A stretch of 19,338 bases of DNA from contig JAOAEP010000052.1 of NCBI GenBank assembly GCA_026416755.1, positions 1-19,338 on the forward strand, in the 5' to 3' direction. A program made the position numbers and the translations under genes. Below, piece after piece: positions 1 through 8,336 of the stretch. Position 1 is the stretch's first letter, and each line of letters starts with the position of its first letter. The notes beneath the pieces were generated by a model that worked only from the letters and a program-made list of their open reading frames with translations, ran no database searches and was not told the origin of the DNA. Origin of the DNA: a bacterium (GTDB lineage Bacteria; Ratteibacteria; UBA8468; B48-G9; JAFGKM01).

Positions 1-1
1 A

Positions 2-262
2 AAGAAATTTAGTTATATATCTGCTTTAATAGATGGAGAAAGTCTTTATTTGGTAAACCTCCTTGTGTATCACGATTATGGATATCAATTATTGAAAAGA
101 TTAAAAAACAAAAATGTTTTCATCTACGCCTCAAATAAAGAAGAATTTGAAGCACTTATAAATAGATTTTGTTCAGGTAAACTACTAATCTCTTGTGGTA
201 TAATTGATATAGGAAATGAAAAGAAAAAAGATTTTTTAAAAAAGGAGAAAAATATCTTTAAG
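2..262 (+). CDS. Unidentified coding segment in frame with lipA (partial, 5' end outside window)
   Basis: This frame is open from the left edge and runs into lipA with no stop. The other two forward frames close at 10-12 and 25-27. The 87 residues look protein-like: a hydrophobic stretch near the edge (LVNLLVYHDYGYQLL), then an acidic/basic part, a KLLISCGIIDIG strand-like stretch, and a lysine-rich linker just before the LipA start at 263. I do not recognise a family. It could be the C-terminal part of a domain fused to LipA. It could also be an upstream gene whose stop was lost by a sequencing error, or a chance open stretch behind a TTG start at 50. Lipoyl synthase does not need it: the usual LipA N-terminus begins right after it. 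Confidence 0.45.
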
Positions 263-1096
<834 letters not shown>

Positions 1097-1109
1097 GATG
1101 GAATAAATA

Positions 1110-1139
1110 TTGACATTAACTAAAAGTATCTATTATAAT
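1110..1139 (+). promoter_or_regulatory. Sigma-70-type promoter of tRNA-Ala
   Basis: A perfect -35 TTGACA (1110-1115) and a perfect -10 TATAAT (1134-1139) are separated by 18 nt. The expected start, near 1146, lies about 9 nt before the tRNA 5' end. This is among the best promoters in the window, as expected for a stable RNA gene. Confidence 0.85.
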
Positions 1140-1154
1140 TAAAATGTATAGTAA

Positions 1155-1226
1155 GGGGATATAGCTCAACGGGAGAGCGTCCGCCTTGCACGCGGAAGGT
1201 TGCCGGTTCAAGTCCGGCTATCTCCA
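1155..1226 (+). tRNA. tRNA-Ala (anticodon TGC)
   Basis: The cloverleaf folds by eye. The acceptor stem is GGGGATA/TATCTCC with one G-U pair, the D arm is GCTC/GAGC, and the anticodon stem is TCCGC/GCGGA with loop CTTGCAC (anticodon TGC at 1187-1189). The variable loop has five bases, and the T arm is GCCGG-TTCAAGT-CCGGC. The discriminator is A1226. The next bases are CTT, so CCA must be added after transcription. The gene sits alone between lipA and nth with its own promoter. Confidence 0.97.
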
Positions 1227-1257
1227 CTTCAAATTTCCCATCCTCAAAAATCTATAT

Positions 1258-1286
1258 TTGACCATAAAAAGAATTTTTAATAAAAT
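1258..1286 (+). promoter_or_regulatory. Promoter of the nth operon, nearly leaderless
   Basis: TTGACC (1258-1263) and TAAAAT (1281-1286) have an ideal 17-nt spacer. Transcription should begin near 1292-1294, only 5-7 nt before the nth ATG at 1299. No Shine-Dalgarno can fit in that leader. Confidence 0.75.
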
Positions 1287-1298
1287 TAATTTTAAGAA

Positions 1299-1928
1299 AT
1301 GGAAAAAATAAAAAAAATTTCCGAAATACTTGAAAAGATATATCCAGAAGCAAAAACCGCTTTAATATTTGAAAATCCCTTTCAACTTCTAATCGCCACT
1401 ATTCTTTCTGCCCAAACAACAGATGAGAGAGTAAACAAAGTTACTCAGATGCTTTTTAAAAAATTCAAAACACCTTTTGATTTTGCTTCTGCAAAAATAG
1501 AGGAAATAATGAGTGAGATAAAATCAATAAATTTTTATAAAAATAAAAGTAGAAACATAAAAAAATTATGTGAAATTCTTGTAAATACATATAATGGTAA
1601 AGTTCCAGATACAATGGAAGAGTTAATAAAATTACCAGGAGTTGCAAGAAAAACAGCCAACGTAGTATTATCACAAGCATTTGGGAAAGCAGAAGGAATA
1701 GTAGTTGATACTCATGTCAAAAGGGTTACAAATCGTCTCGGTTTAACAAAAAATACTGAACCAGAAAAAATAGAAAAAGATTTAATGGAAATTATTCCAA
1801 AACCAGAATGGATTAGTTTACCTTTTAGATTAATCTTATTGGGAAGAAACATTTGTAAAGCTAAAAATCCAAAATGTATAGAGTGTCCATTAAATAACTT
1901 ATGTCCAAGTAAAGGGAAAATAAAATGA
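1299..1928 (+). CDS. nth: Endonuclease III (DNA glycosylase/AP lyase)
   Basis: Nth removes oxidised pyrimidines and nicks the abasic site by beta-elimination in base excision repair. The 209 residues match the family's usual length. The helix-hairpin-helix LPGVARKTAN (112-121) carries the catalytic lysine K118, and the catalytic aspartate is D137 in VVDTHVKR. The C-terminal 4Fe-4S site CX6CX2CX5C is complete (C186, C193, C196, C202). It is the first gene of a five-gene run, and its stop overlaps the next start as ATGA at 1925-1928. The promoter at 1258-1286 places the transcript start only a few bases before the ATG, so initiation is probably leaderless. Identification is firm. Confidence 0.97.
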   Translation: MEKIKKISEILEKIYPEAKTALIFENPFQLLIATILSAQTTDERVNKVTQMLFKKFKTPFDFASAKIEEIMSEIKSINFYKNKSRNIKKLCEILVNTYNGKVPDTMEELIKLPGVARKTANVVLSQAFGKAEGIVVDTHVKRVTNRLGLTKNTEPEKIEKDLMEIIPKPEWISLPFRLILLGRNICKAKNPKCIECPLNNLCPSKGKIK

Positions 1929-2311
1929 TTTTTGTTGTACAAGAACATTTTGCCTCACATCACCACTATGATTTTAGAATAGAAATTGATGGTGTTTTAA
2001 AATCGTGGGCTATACCTAAGGAAATCCCCAAAAAACCAAATGATAAAAAACTTGCAGTAGAAGTAGAAGATCATCCTATAGAATATGCAAATTTTGAAGG
2101 AGAAATACCAGAAGGAGTATATGGAGCTGGAATAGTGAAAATATGGGATAAAGGAAAATATAATTTAGTCCATAAGGATAATAAAAAAATAGAAATTGAT
2201 TTAAAGGGTAAAAAATTAAAAGGTAGATATGTTTTACTCTTATTCAAAAAGGAAAAAAATAAAAACTTGTGGTTAATTTTTAAAAAAAATGAGAATAATA
2301 AGGAAACTTGA
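1925..2311 (+). CDS. Stand-alone LigD-type 3'-phosphoesterase
   Basis: This 128-residue protein is the phosphoesterase (PE) domain normally found at the N-terminus of the end-joining ligase LigD, here without polymerase or ligase. Family members remove 3'-terminal ribonucleotides and 3'-phosphates from DNA in a manganese-dependent reaction. All residues I know as catalytic in the family are present: H8, H14, D16 and R18 in QEHFASHHHYDFRIE, and H50 and Y54 in DHPIEYANFEG. The SWAIPK and EGVYGAG motifs are also typical. It overlaps nth by 4 nt (ATGA) and the nlpD-like gene by 23 nt, so translation is probably coupled. Being next to Nth suggests that it cleans blocked 3' ends left by AP-lyase action. 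No Ku or LigD polymerase gene is visible here. Confidence 0.9.
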   Translation: MIFVVQEHFASHHHYDFRIEIDGVLKSWAIPKEIPKKPNDKKLAVEVEDHPIEYANFEGEIPEGVYGAGIVKIWDKGKYNLVHKDNKKIEIDLKGKKLKGRYVLLLFKKEKNKNLWLIFKKNENNKET

Positions 2312-3041
2312 ATTAAGTATCTTTTTATTTCTTGTTTCTGGTTGTGCAGTCACAATTGCTACAAAGCCCGAAAAAAAGAACTTTACATATCATGAAGTAA
2401 GAAAAGGAGAAAATCTTTTTAGAATATCTAAGTATTATTACGAAGGAGAAACCGTTGAAAAAATTAAGGAAGGGGTAGAAAAAATTAAAAAAGCAAATAA
2501 TTTACAAAGTGAGAATATAAGTATAGGGCAGATATTATTAATTCCACAAACAAACAAAAAACAACCACCATATGCACTTTTACCTCCACAGAACATTCCA
2601 CAAACACAAGTTCCAACAATTGAACAGAAGCCCATTGATATAGAACCTAAAATTACTAAAGAATATTTTTTCATTTGGCCTATTGAGGGAACAATTATTT
2701 GTAGATTTAATGAAATGGGAAACAAAGGTATTGATTTGATGGTAGACCAAGGAAGCGATGTTTTTGCCTCTGCTGATGGAGAAGTAGTTTTTGCTGGTAA
2801 TACAAAAAAATATGATGAAACTATTATAATTAAACATTCACAATCAACTTATACAGTATATGCACATGATATTGAAATAAAAGTTAAAAATGGAGAAAAG
2901 GTTAAAAAGGGCGATATAATAGGAAAAGTAAAGTCAGGAACCCAAAGAAAAAGATATATACATTTTGAAATAATTATTGATGGAATAAATGTTGATCCTT
3001 TAAATCACCTTCCACCACTAAATGAAAAAAAGGGAATTTGA
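2289..3041 (+). CDS. NlpD-like lipoprotein: LysM plus degenerate LytM/M23 domain
   Basis: This is a 250-residue envelope protein. It has a lipoprotein signal with the lipobox VSGC and Cys19 as the modified residue. A LysM domain follows (about 34-86, YHEVRKGENLFRIS to IGQILLIP), then a proline-rich linker, then an M23/LytM-type domain (about 130-245). The zinc-site histidine is replaced in GNKGID (N145, with D149 kept). The HxH motif reads YIH, so its first histidine is also missing. Escherichia coli NlpD has the same GNKGID signature and activates cell-wall amidases instead of cutting peptidoglycan itself. By analogy this is an amidase activator in daughter-cell separation, not an enzyme. 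Its start overlaps the phosphoesterase gene by 23 nt and its end overlaps dgt by 20 nt. Confidence 0.85.
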   Translation: MRIIRKLELSIFLFLVSGCAVTIATKPEKKNFTYHEVRKGENLFRISKYYYEGETVEKIKEGVEKIKKANNLQSENISIGQILLIPQTNKKQPPYALLPPQNIPQTQVPTIEQKPIDIEPKITKEYFFIWPIEGTIICRFNEMGNKGIDLMVDQGSDVFASADGEVVFAGNTKKYDETIIIKHSQSTYTVYAHDIEIKVKNGEKVKKGDIIGKVKSGTQRKRYIHFEIIIDGINVDPLNHLPPLNEKKGI

Positions 3042-4176
3042 AAAAAGAGAAAAGATAATTCTGGAGAAATATGCAGTTTTTAGTTATAAAACAATTGGAA
3101 GAAAGTATGTTGAAGAAGAACATTTTTTAAGAAGTCCTTTTCAACGAGATAGAGACAGGATAATTCATTCAACTGCTTTTAGACGACTTGAATATAAAAC
3201 ACAAGTTTTTATTTATCACGAAGGCGATTATTATAGAAACAGATTAACTCATACACTTGAAGTTCAACAAATTGCACGTACAATTGCAAGAGAGTTGAGA
3301 GTTAATGAGGACCTTGTAGAAGCTATATCTCTTGCCCACGACCTTGGACATACACCATTTGGACATAAAGGAGAGGCGATATTAGATGAAATTATGAAAA
3401 ACTATAATTTACCTGGTTTTGAACATAATAGACAAGGGTTGAGAATTGTTGATTATCTTGAAGAAAGATATCCTGATTTTCCTGGCCTTAATCTTACTTT
3501 TGAAGTTAGGGAAGGAATTATAAGACATACAACAAGTTATGATATTCCATTAATAGAAAAAGAATATGAAGAATTTACTAAGTTTAAATCCCCAACTCTT
3601 GAATGTCAAATAGTTAATATTGCAGATGAAATTGCCTATACTTGCCATGACCTTGATGACGGAATAAAATCGGAAATTATTGATTATAGAGATGTAAGAG
3701 AGGTTGAAATGTGGAGAGAGATAGAAAAGATAAGTGAGATAGAAAAAAAGCCGGAAAGGCATAGAAGACATATTATGATAAGAAATCTAATAAATTATCT
3801 TGTAACTGATTTAATAATAGAAACGAAAAAAAACTTAAGAAAATTAAATCCACAATCAGTTAATGATGTAAGAAACTTAGATATTATTGTAAAAAATTCA
3901 GAAAAAGTAAGAACTCAACATGCTGAACTAAGAAAATTTCTTGAAGAAAATATGTATACACATCCAAAGGTAATAAGAATGACTGAAAAAGGTGGAAGGA
4001 TAATTAAAGAACTTTTTGAAGCATATTATAAAGAGCCAAGACAATTACCTTATCATATCCAAAAAAGAATAGAAAAAGAAAAAAAAGAAATTGTTATTTG
4101 TGATTACATTGCTGGAATGACAGATAGGTTTGCATTAAGTGAATATCAAAAATTATTTGATCCAACAACTTTTTAA
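3022..4176 (+). CDS. dgt: HD-domain deoxyguanosinetriphosphate triphosphohydrolase family protein
   Basis: Dgt-family enzymes hydrolyse dNTPs, classically dGTP, to the nucleoside and tripolyphosphate, so they adjust dNTP pools. The 384 residues show the HD metal site: H77 in NRLTHTLEV, H106-D107 in AHDLGHTPFGHKGE, and a further aspartate in the ADEIAYTCHDLDDGI helix. The N-terminal FQRDRDRIIHSTAFRRLEYKTQVF stretch is the family's highly conserved start region. Substrate range cannot be read from sequence, and many bacterial homologues act on several dNTPs. The gene overlaps the preceding gene by 20 nt and stops 2 nt before dprA, so it belongs to the same transcription unit. Confidence 0.92.
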   Translation: MKKREFEKREKIILEKYAVFSYKTIGRKYVEEEHFLRSPFQRDRDRIIHSTAFRRLEYKTQVFIYHEGDYYRNRLTHTLEVQQIARTIARELRVNEDLVEAISLAHDLGHTPFGHKGEAILDEIMKNYNLPGFEHNRQGLRIVDYLEERYPDFPGLNLTFEVREGIIRHTTSYDIPLIEKEYEEFTKFKSPTLECQIVNIADEIAYTCHDLDDGIKSEIIDYRDVREVEMWREIEKISEIEKKPERHRRHIMIRNLINYLVTDLIIETKKNLRKLNPQSVNDVRNLDIIVKNSEKVRTQHAELRKFLEENMYTHPKVIRMTEKGGRIIKELFEAYYKEPRQLPYHIQKRIEKEKKEIVICDYIAGMTDRFALSEYQKLFDPTTF

Positions 4177-4178
4177 AA

Positions 4179-5243
4179 ATGGACAAAAAAATATATTGGA
4201 TTGCATTAAATTTAATTGGATTTTCATATATAAAATTAAAAAGATTACTTTCAGAATTAAAAGATATAGAAGAAATATTCACACTTGATTTGAAGAAATT
4301 AACAGAATTGGGAGTTAAAAAAAATATTGCAGAAAAAATTATTAAATGGGAAAATTTGCCATTAAAAGAAGAAATAGAATTTATAGAGAAAGAAGGAATT
4401 AAAGTAATCACAATTGAAGACCCAGAATATCCAGAGATATTAAAACAAATATATGACCCGCCGTTTTTACTTTATGTTAAAGGGAGTACAAATTTAGAAA
4501 ACTTTTCTATTGGAATAGTTGGAACTAGGAATCCATCTATTTATGGATTAAAAATGGCTGAAAAATTTGCTTCAGAACTTGCAAGTTATGGAATTACTAT
4601 TATAAGTGGACTCGCGAGAGGGATAGATACTGCTGCTCACACAGGGACGCTAAGGGTAAATGGAAAAACAATTGGTGTGATGGGTTCCGGTTTTAAAAAT
4701 TTCTATCCCCCAGAAAATAAAAGACTTGAAAGGGAAATTATTAAAAATGGTGCAATAATTACAGAATTCCCTTCTTTTGTTTTCCCTGAAAAATATAATT
4801 TCCCTAAAAGAAATAGAATAATTTCAGGACTATCAAGAGGAGTTATTATAATTGAAGCAGGTCCAAAAAGTGGTGCTTTAATAACTGCAAATTTTGCACT
4901 TGAACAAGGGAGAGAAGTTTTTGCATTACCTGGTCGAGTTGACACATTATATTCAAAAGGAACAAATAAACTTCTAAAAGAAGGAGCATATTTAATTGAA
5001 GAACCAAAGGATATTCTTGATATATTTAATATAAAGATAGAAAAAGAAGATTTATTAAAAAAAGAAAAGAAAAAAATAGATGAAGTTGACAAATTAATAA
5101 AGATTTTAGAACAGCCATTACAACTTGAAGAAATAATAATAAAAACAGGACTTAAGGCGCAATTGTTACTTCCTATTTTGACAAAACTTCAAATTGAAGG
5201 GATAATTGAAGAATTACCGGGAAAAATCTATAGGAAAAAATAA
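4179..5243 (+). CDS. dprA: DNA-processing protein DprA
   Basis: DprA binds incoming single-stranded DNA and loads RecA during natural transformation; it is also widespread in bacteria with no known competence. The 354 residues form three parts. The N-terminal helical domain spans roughly 1-100. The Rossmann-like core has GIVGTRNPS (112-120), SGLARGID (143-150), GSGFKNFYPPEN, FPKRNRIISGLS and the GPKSGALITANFALEQGREVFALPG signature. The C-terminal winged helix (about 290-354) is complete. It is the last gene of the nth operon, 2 nt after dgt, with no Shine-Dalgarno, so it probably relies on translational coupling. No other competence gene is visible in the window. Confidence 0.96.
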   Translation: MDKKIYWIALNLIGFSYIKLKRLLSELKDIEEIFTLDLKKLTELGVKKNIAEKIIKWENLPLKEEIEFIEKEGIKVITIEDPEYPEILKQIYDPPFLLYVKGSTNLENFSIGIVGTRNPSIYGLKMAEKFASELASYGITIISGLARGIDTAAHTGTLRVNGKTIGVMGSGFKNFYPPENKRLEREIIKNGAIITEFPSFVFPEKYNFPKRNRIISGLSRGVIIIEAGPKSGALITANFALEQGREVFALPGRVDTLYSKGTNKLLKEGAYLIEEPKDILDIFNIKIEKEDLLKKEKKKIDEVDKLIKILEQPLQLEEIIIKTGLKAQLLLPILTKLQIEGIIEELPGKIYRKK

Positions 5244-5273
5244 AAAATTATTTAATTGTTAAGTAAAAAATTG

Positions 5274-5279
5274 TATAAT
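5274..5279 (+). promoter_or_regulatory. -10 element upstream of proS
   Basis: A perfect TATAAT lies 42 nt before the proS start. No good -35 box sits 16-18 nt upstream; the best is TTTAAT at 5251-5256. The context AAGTAAAAAATTGTATAATACTAAAA resembles the region before the permease gene near 9655-9680. Confidence 0.5.
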
Positions 5280-5321
5280 ACTAAAATTTAAAAAAGTTTT
5301 ATTATCTCGTTAGGAGGGAGT

Positions 5322-6464
5322 ATGAAATGGAGTAAATATTTTATCCCTACTCAAAAAGAAGCGCCAAAAGATGCGGAAACAATAAGTCATAAATTATTGA
5401 TAAGAGCAGGATTAATTGACAAACTTGCCTCTGGTGTCTATACATATTTGCCCCTTGGTTTAAAAGTTTTAGAAAAAGTTGAAAATATAGTTAGAGAGGA
5501 AATGAATAATTCAGGTGCAATAGAATTACTTATGCCTTCCTTACAACCAGCTAACTTATGGAAAGAAACAGGACGACTTGATAAAATGGGTAAGGATATG
5601 ATTAGATTTATAGATAGACATGATAGGGAGATGATTTTCGGGCCGACTCATGAAGAAGTAATAACTGACATTGTGAGAAGATATATAAAATCTTGGAAAC
5701 AATTACCATTAATTTTATACCAAATTCAAACAAAGTTCAGAGATGAAATAAGACCAAGATTTTCAATAATAAGAGCAAGGGAATTTTTAATGAAGGATGC
5801 TTACAGTTTTGATATAAATGAAGAAGGTCTTGATATGTCATATAATTTAATGAAAGAAACATACAGAAAAATATTTGACAGATGTGGTTTAAAATGTAAT
5901 ATTAGAGAGGCTGAAAGTGGTGTCATAGGAGGAAAATTTTCAGAAGAATTTGTTGCAGAAGGAGAATGTAGTGAACTTGAAGTAGGTCATATATTTAAAC
6001 TAGGACTTGAATATAGTAAAGCAATGAAAGCGAACTTTGTCGATAAGGATGGGAAAGAAAAACCTATCTATATGGGATGTTATGGAATTGGAGTAAGTAG
6101 AATTGTGGCAGCAATAATAGAAGGGAATTATGATGAAAACGGAATTATATGGCCCCTTTCTGTCGCTCCTTTTCTTGTTGATATAATACCAACAAATATG
6201 GGTGACAACGACATTTTAGTTATAAGTGAAAAAATTTATAATGATTTAAAAGATAATGGTTTTGATATAATAATTGATGAAAGAGATGAAAGTGCAGGAG
6301 TCAAATTTAAAGATGCTGATTTATGCGGATTCCCATATCAAATTATTGTTGGCAAAAAAATAAAAGAAAAAAAAGTTGAAATTAAAGAAAGGAAAAGTAA
6401 AAAAATATTAGAGATAAAAACAGAAAATATCGTTAGTTATTTCAATTCTATTATAAGAGGTTGA
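5322..6464 (+). CDS. proS: Prolyl-tRNA synthetase, short form without the editing insertion
   Basis: ProRS charges tRNA-Pro. Its 380 residues are about 190 fewer than the common bacterial enzyme. The class II motifs are intact: motif 1 around 62-76, motif 2 at 139-163 (FRDEIRPRF...REFLMKDAYSF), and motif 3 at 251-267 (MGCYGIGVSRIVAAIIE). The C-terminal anticodon-binding domain is also present. At residues about 212-220 the chain jumps from GGKFSEEFVAEG straight to EVGHIFKLG. These flank the INS (YbaK-like) domain in the usual enzyme, which removes misacylated Ala-tRNA-Pro, so that domain is missing cleanly and in frame. A strong Shine-Dalgarno AGGAGG (5312-5317) sets the start. INS-poor ProRS is known in some bacteria, so a free-standing editing protein may exist elsewhere in the genome. 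Confidence 0.95.
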   Translation: MKWSKYFIPTQKEAPKDAETISHKLLIRAGLIDKLASGVYTYLPLGLKVLEKVENIVREEMNNSGAIELLMPSLQPANLWKETGRLDKMGKDMIRFIDRHDREMIFGPTHEEVITDIVRRYIKSWKQLPLILYQIQTKFRDEIRPRFSIIRAREFLMKDAYSFDINEEGLDMSYNLMKETYRKIFDRCGLKCNIREAESGVIGGKFSEEFVAEGECSELEVGHIFKLGLEYSKAMKANFVDKDGKEKPIYMGCYGIGVSRIVAAIIEGNYDENGIIWPLSVAPFLVDIIPTNMGDNDILVISEKIYNDLKDNGFDIIIDERDESAGVKFKDADLCGFPYQIIVGKKIKEKKVEIKERKSKKILEIKTENIVSYFNSIIRG

Positions 6465-6521
6465 TCTATTTTGTTTACAAATGTAATATTAAATTGAGAA
6501 GAAAAAATTGGTTCTTTTACT

Positions 6522-8231
6522 CTATTTTCTATTTTTAACTTCTTCTTTTAAAATATTTTCTATCTCTTCAAAATTAAGAATTCCTATCATCCCTTTACCA
6601 TGTTTTCTCAAAGATAATTTCCCCTCTTTAATCTCTTTATCACCAATAATTATCATATAAGGAACTTTTTCATCTTCCGCTTCTTTTATTTTTTTATTTA
6701 TTTTTTCATTCCTTAAATCAATTCCTATTCTGAACTCTTTTTCAAATCTATTTTTTAGATTTATGCAGTATTCATTATGTCTTTCTGCGATAGGTAAAAT
6801 TCTAATTTGTTCAGGAGCAAGCCATAAAGGGAAATTACCTTTATAATGCTCTATTAAAATTCCAAAAAACCTCTCAAGAGAACCAAGAATTGCCCTGTGT
6901 ATTAAAATCGGAACTTTAAAACTGCCATCTGAACCAATATATTTTAAATCAAATTTTTCAGGGATATTAAAATCTACTTGAATAGTACTGCATTGCCATT
7001 CTCTACCAAGACAATCCTTTATTTTTATATCAATCTTAGGTCCATAAAAAACGCCCTCCCCAGGGTCTATTTCATAAGCAATGTTTTTTGTATTTAATGC
7101 ATTTTGAAGTGCTTTTGTGGCTCTTTCCCAATTTTCAATACTTCCAACAAATTTTTCTGGTCTTGTTGATAAAAAAACTTTATACTCATTAAATCCAAAA
7201 CTTTTTAAAAAGAAATAAACTAAATCTATAATTTTGCAAACTTCATCTTCAATTTGTTCAGGAGTACAAAAAATATGTGCATCATCTTGAGTAAATCCTC
7301 TAACCCTTAATAAACCATGTAAAACTCCTGGTTTTTCATATCTGTAAACAGTTCCAAGTTCAGCCCATCTGATAGGTAAGTCCCGATAACTTCTCAATTT
7401 ACTATTATAAATCTGTATATGAAAAGGACAATTCATTGGCTTTAGTTGATATGCTTTTTCTTGGTCTATCTCCATTTTAGGAAACATATATTCACTATAA
7501 AAAGAAATATGCCCTGACTTCTCCCAAAGAGAAATATCCGCAATATGAGGGGTATAAACGAGTTCATATCCATTATTCAGATGAACTTCTTTCCAAAAAT
7601 CTTCTATAATCTTTCTTACAATTGCTCCTTTTGGATGCCAGAAAATGAGCCCTGGACCATATTCTGGATGAATACTGTACAGGTCAAGTTTTTTCCCCAG
7701 AACCCTGTGGTCCCTTTCTTTTGCTTCCTCAAGAAATTTCAAATAATTCTCAAGTTCTTCCTTTGTCTCAAAAGAAATACCATAGATCCTTTGCATACTT
7801 TCCCTTTTTTCATCTCCTCTCCAGTACGAAGAAGAAACAAATAAGAGTTTAAAAAATTTAACCTCTCCGGTTGAATTCAGATGCGGTCCTTCACATAGAT
7901 CTATAAATTCTCCTTGTTTATAAAAGGAAACCATCTCATCTTCTATTTCATCAATTATTTCAAGTTTAAATGGCTCATATTTCAAAATTTCTTTTGCTTC
8001 TTCTTTATTCTTTTCAATTCTTTCAATCCTATAATTTTCTTTTATAATGTTTCTCATCTCGTTTTCAATTTTTATAAGTTCATCAGGAGTAAATGGTTCT
8101 TTTCTTTGAAAATCATAATAAAAACCTCTTTCAATGGCAGGTCCTGTTCCAAGTTTTACATCTGGAAATAATCTTTTAACTGCTTGCGCCATTATATGTG
8201 ATGTTGTATGCCAATATTTTTTATAGTCCAT
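6522..8231 (-). CDS. thrS: Threonyl-tRNA synthetase lacking the TGS domain
   Basis: ThrRS charges tRNA-Thr and edits Ser-tRNA-Thr. The 569 residues start directly in the N2 editing domain. Its HxxxH site is H8/H12 (HTTSHIMAQ), with D111, C113 and H117 in DLCEGPH, so editing should work. The catalytic core has the zinc cysteine and class II motifs (MNCPFH, YRYEKPGVLHGLLRVRGF, HRAILGSLERFFG), followed by the anticodon-binding domain. About 65 residues comprising the N-terminal TGS (N1) domain of the standard enzyme are absent. They cannot be upstream, because a tRNA-Asp gene ends 14 nt before the ATG. No Shine-Dalgarno is present in that spacer. Later methionines would remove H8, so the start is well fixed. 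The gene is convergent with proS. Confidence 0.96.
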   Translation of the reverse strand: MDYKKYWHTTSHIMAQAVKRLFPDVKLGTGPAIERGFYYDFQRKEPFTPDELIKIENEMRNIIKENYRIERIEKNKEEAKEILKYEPFKLEIIDEIEDEMVSFYKQGEFIDLCEGPHLNSTGEVKFFKLLFVSSSYWRGDEKRESMQRIYGISFETKEELENYLKFLEEAKERDHRVLGKKLDLYSIHPEYGPGLIFWHPKGAIVRKIIEDFWKEVHLNNGYELVYTPHIADISLWEKSGHISFYSEYMFPKMEIDQEKAYQLKPMNCPFHIQIYNSKLRSYRDLPIRWAELGTVYRYEKPGVLHGLLRVRGFTQDDAHIFCTPEQIEDEVCKIIDLVYFFLKSFGFNEYKVFLSTRPEKFVGSIENWERATKALQNALNTKNIAYEIDPGEGVFYGPKIDIKIKDCLGREWQCSTIQVDFNIPEKFDLKYIGSDGSFKVPILIHRAILGSLERFFGILIEHYKGNFPLWLAPEQIRILPIAERHNEYCINLKNRFEKEFRIGIDLRNEKINKKIKEAEDEKVPYMIIIGDKEIKEGKLSLRKHGKGMIGILNFEEIENILKEEVKNRK

Positions 8232-8245
8232 TTTTTCAATAAAAA

Positions 8246-8319
8246 CGGGGCCGACGGGATTTGAACCCGCGACCTCCAGATCGACAGTCTGGCATTCTAG
8301 ACCGCTGAACTACGGCCCC
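8246..8319 (-). tRNA. tRNA-Asp (anticodon GTC)
   Basis: Read on the minus strand, the acceptor stem is GGGGCCG/CGGCCCC. The anticodon stem-loop is CCAGA-CTGTCGA-TCTGG (anticodon GTC), the T loop is TTCAAAT, and the discriminator is G, as expected for Asp. CCA is not encoded; five T residues follow directly. The thrS start codon is 14 nt downstream on the same strand, so the tRNA and thrS are probably one transcript. Confidence 0.97.
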
Positions 8320-8336
8320 ATCCTTTAAATTATAAA

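Noticed and set aside
1925..2311. Truncated remnant of a full LigD gene
   Set aside because: The domain is complete with all catalytic residues, and the next frame is an intact lipoprotein gene, so it is not a decayed fragment.
2676..3020. Active M23 zinc endopeptidase
   Set aside because: The first zinc histidine and the first histidine of HxH are replaced, as in NlpD, so peptidase activity is not expected.
4703..5092. Open frame of 129 codons on the minus strand inside dprA
   Set aside because: It lies wholly within the conserved DprA core on the opposite strand, is rich in serine and phenylalanine as antisense frames of AT-rich genes are, and shows no domain.
6465..6521. Possible bidirectional terminator between convergent proS and thrS
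   Set aside because: The best stem (GAAGAA/TTCTTT around a 9-base loop) is short, AT-rich, contains a G-U pair and has no clean U-run, so I cannot support it.
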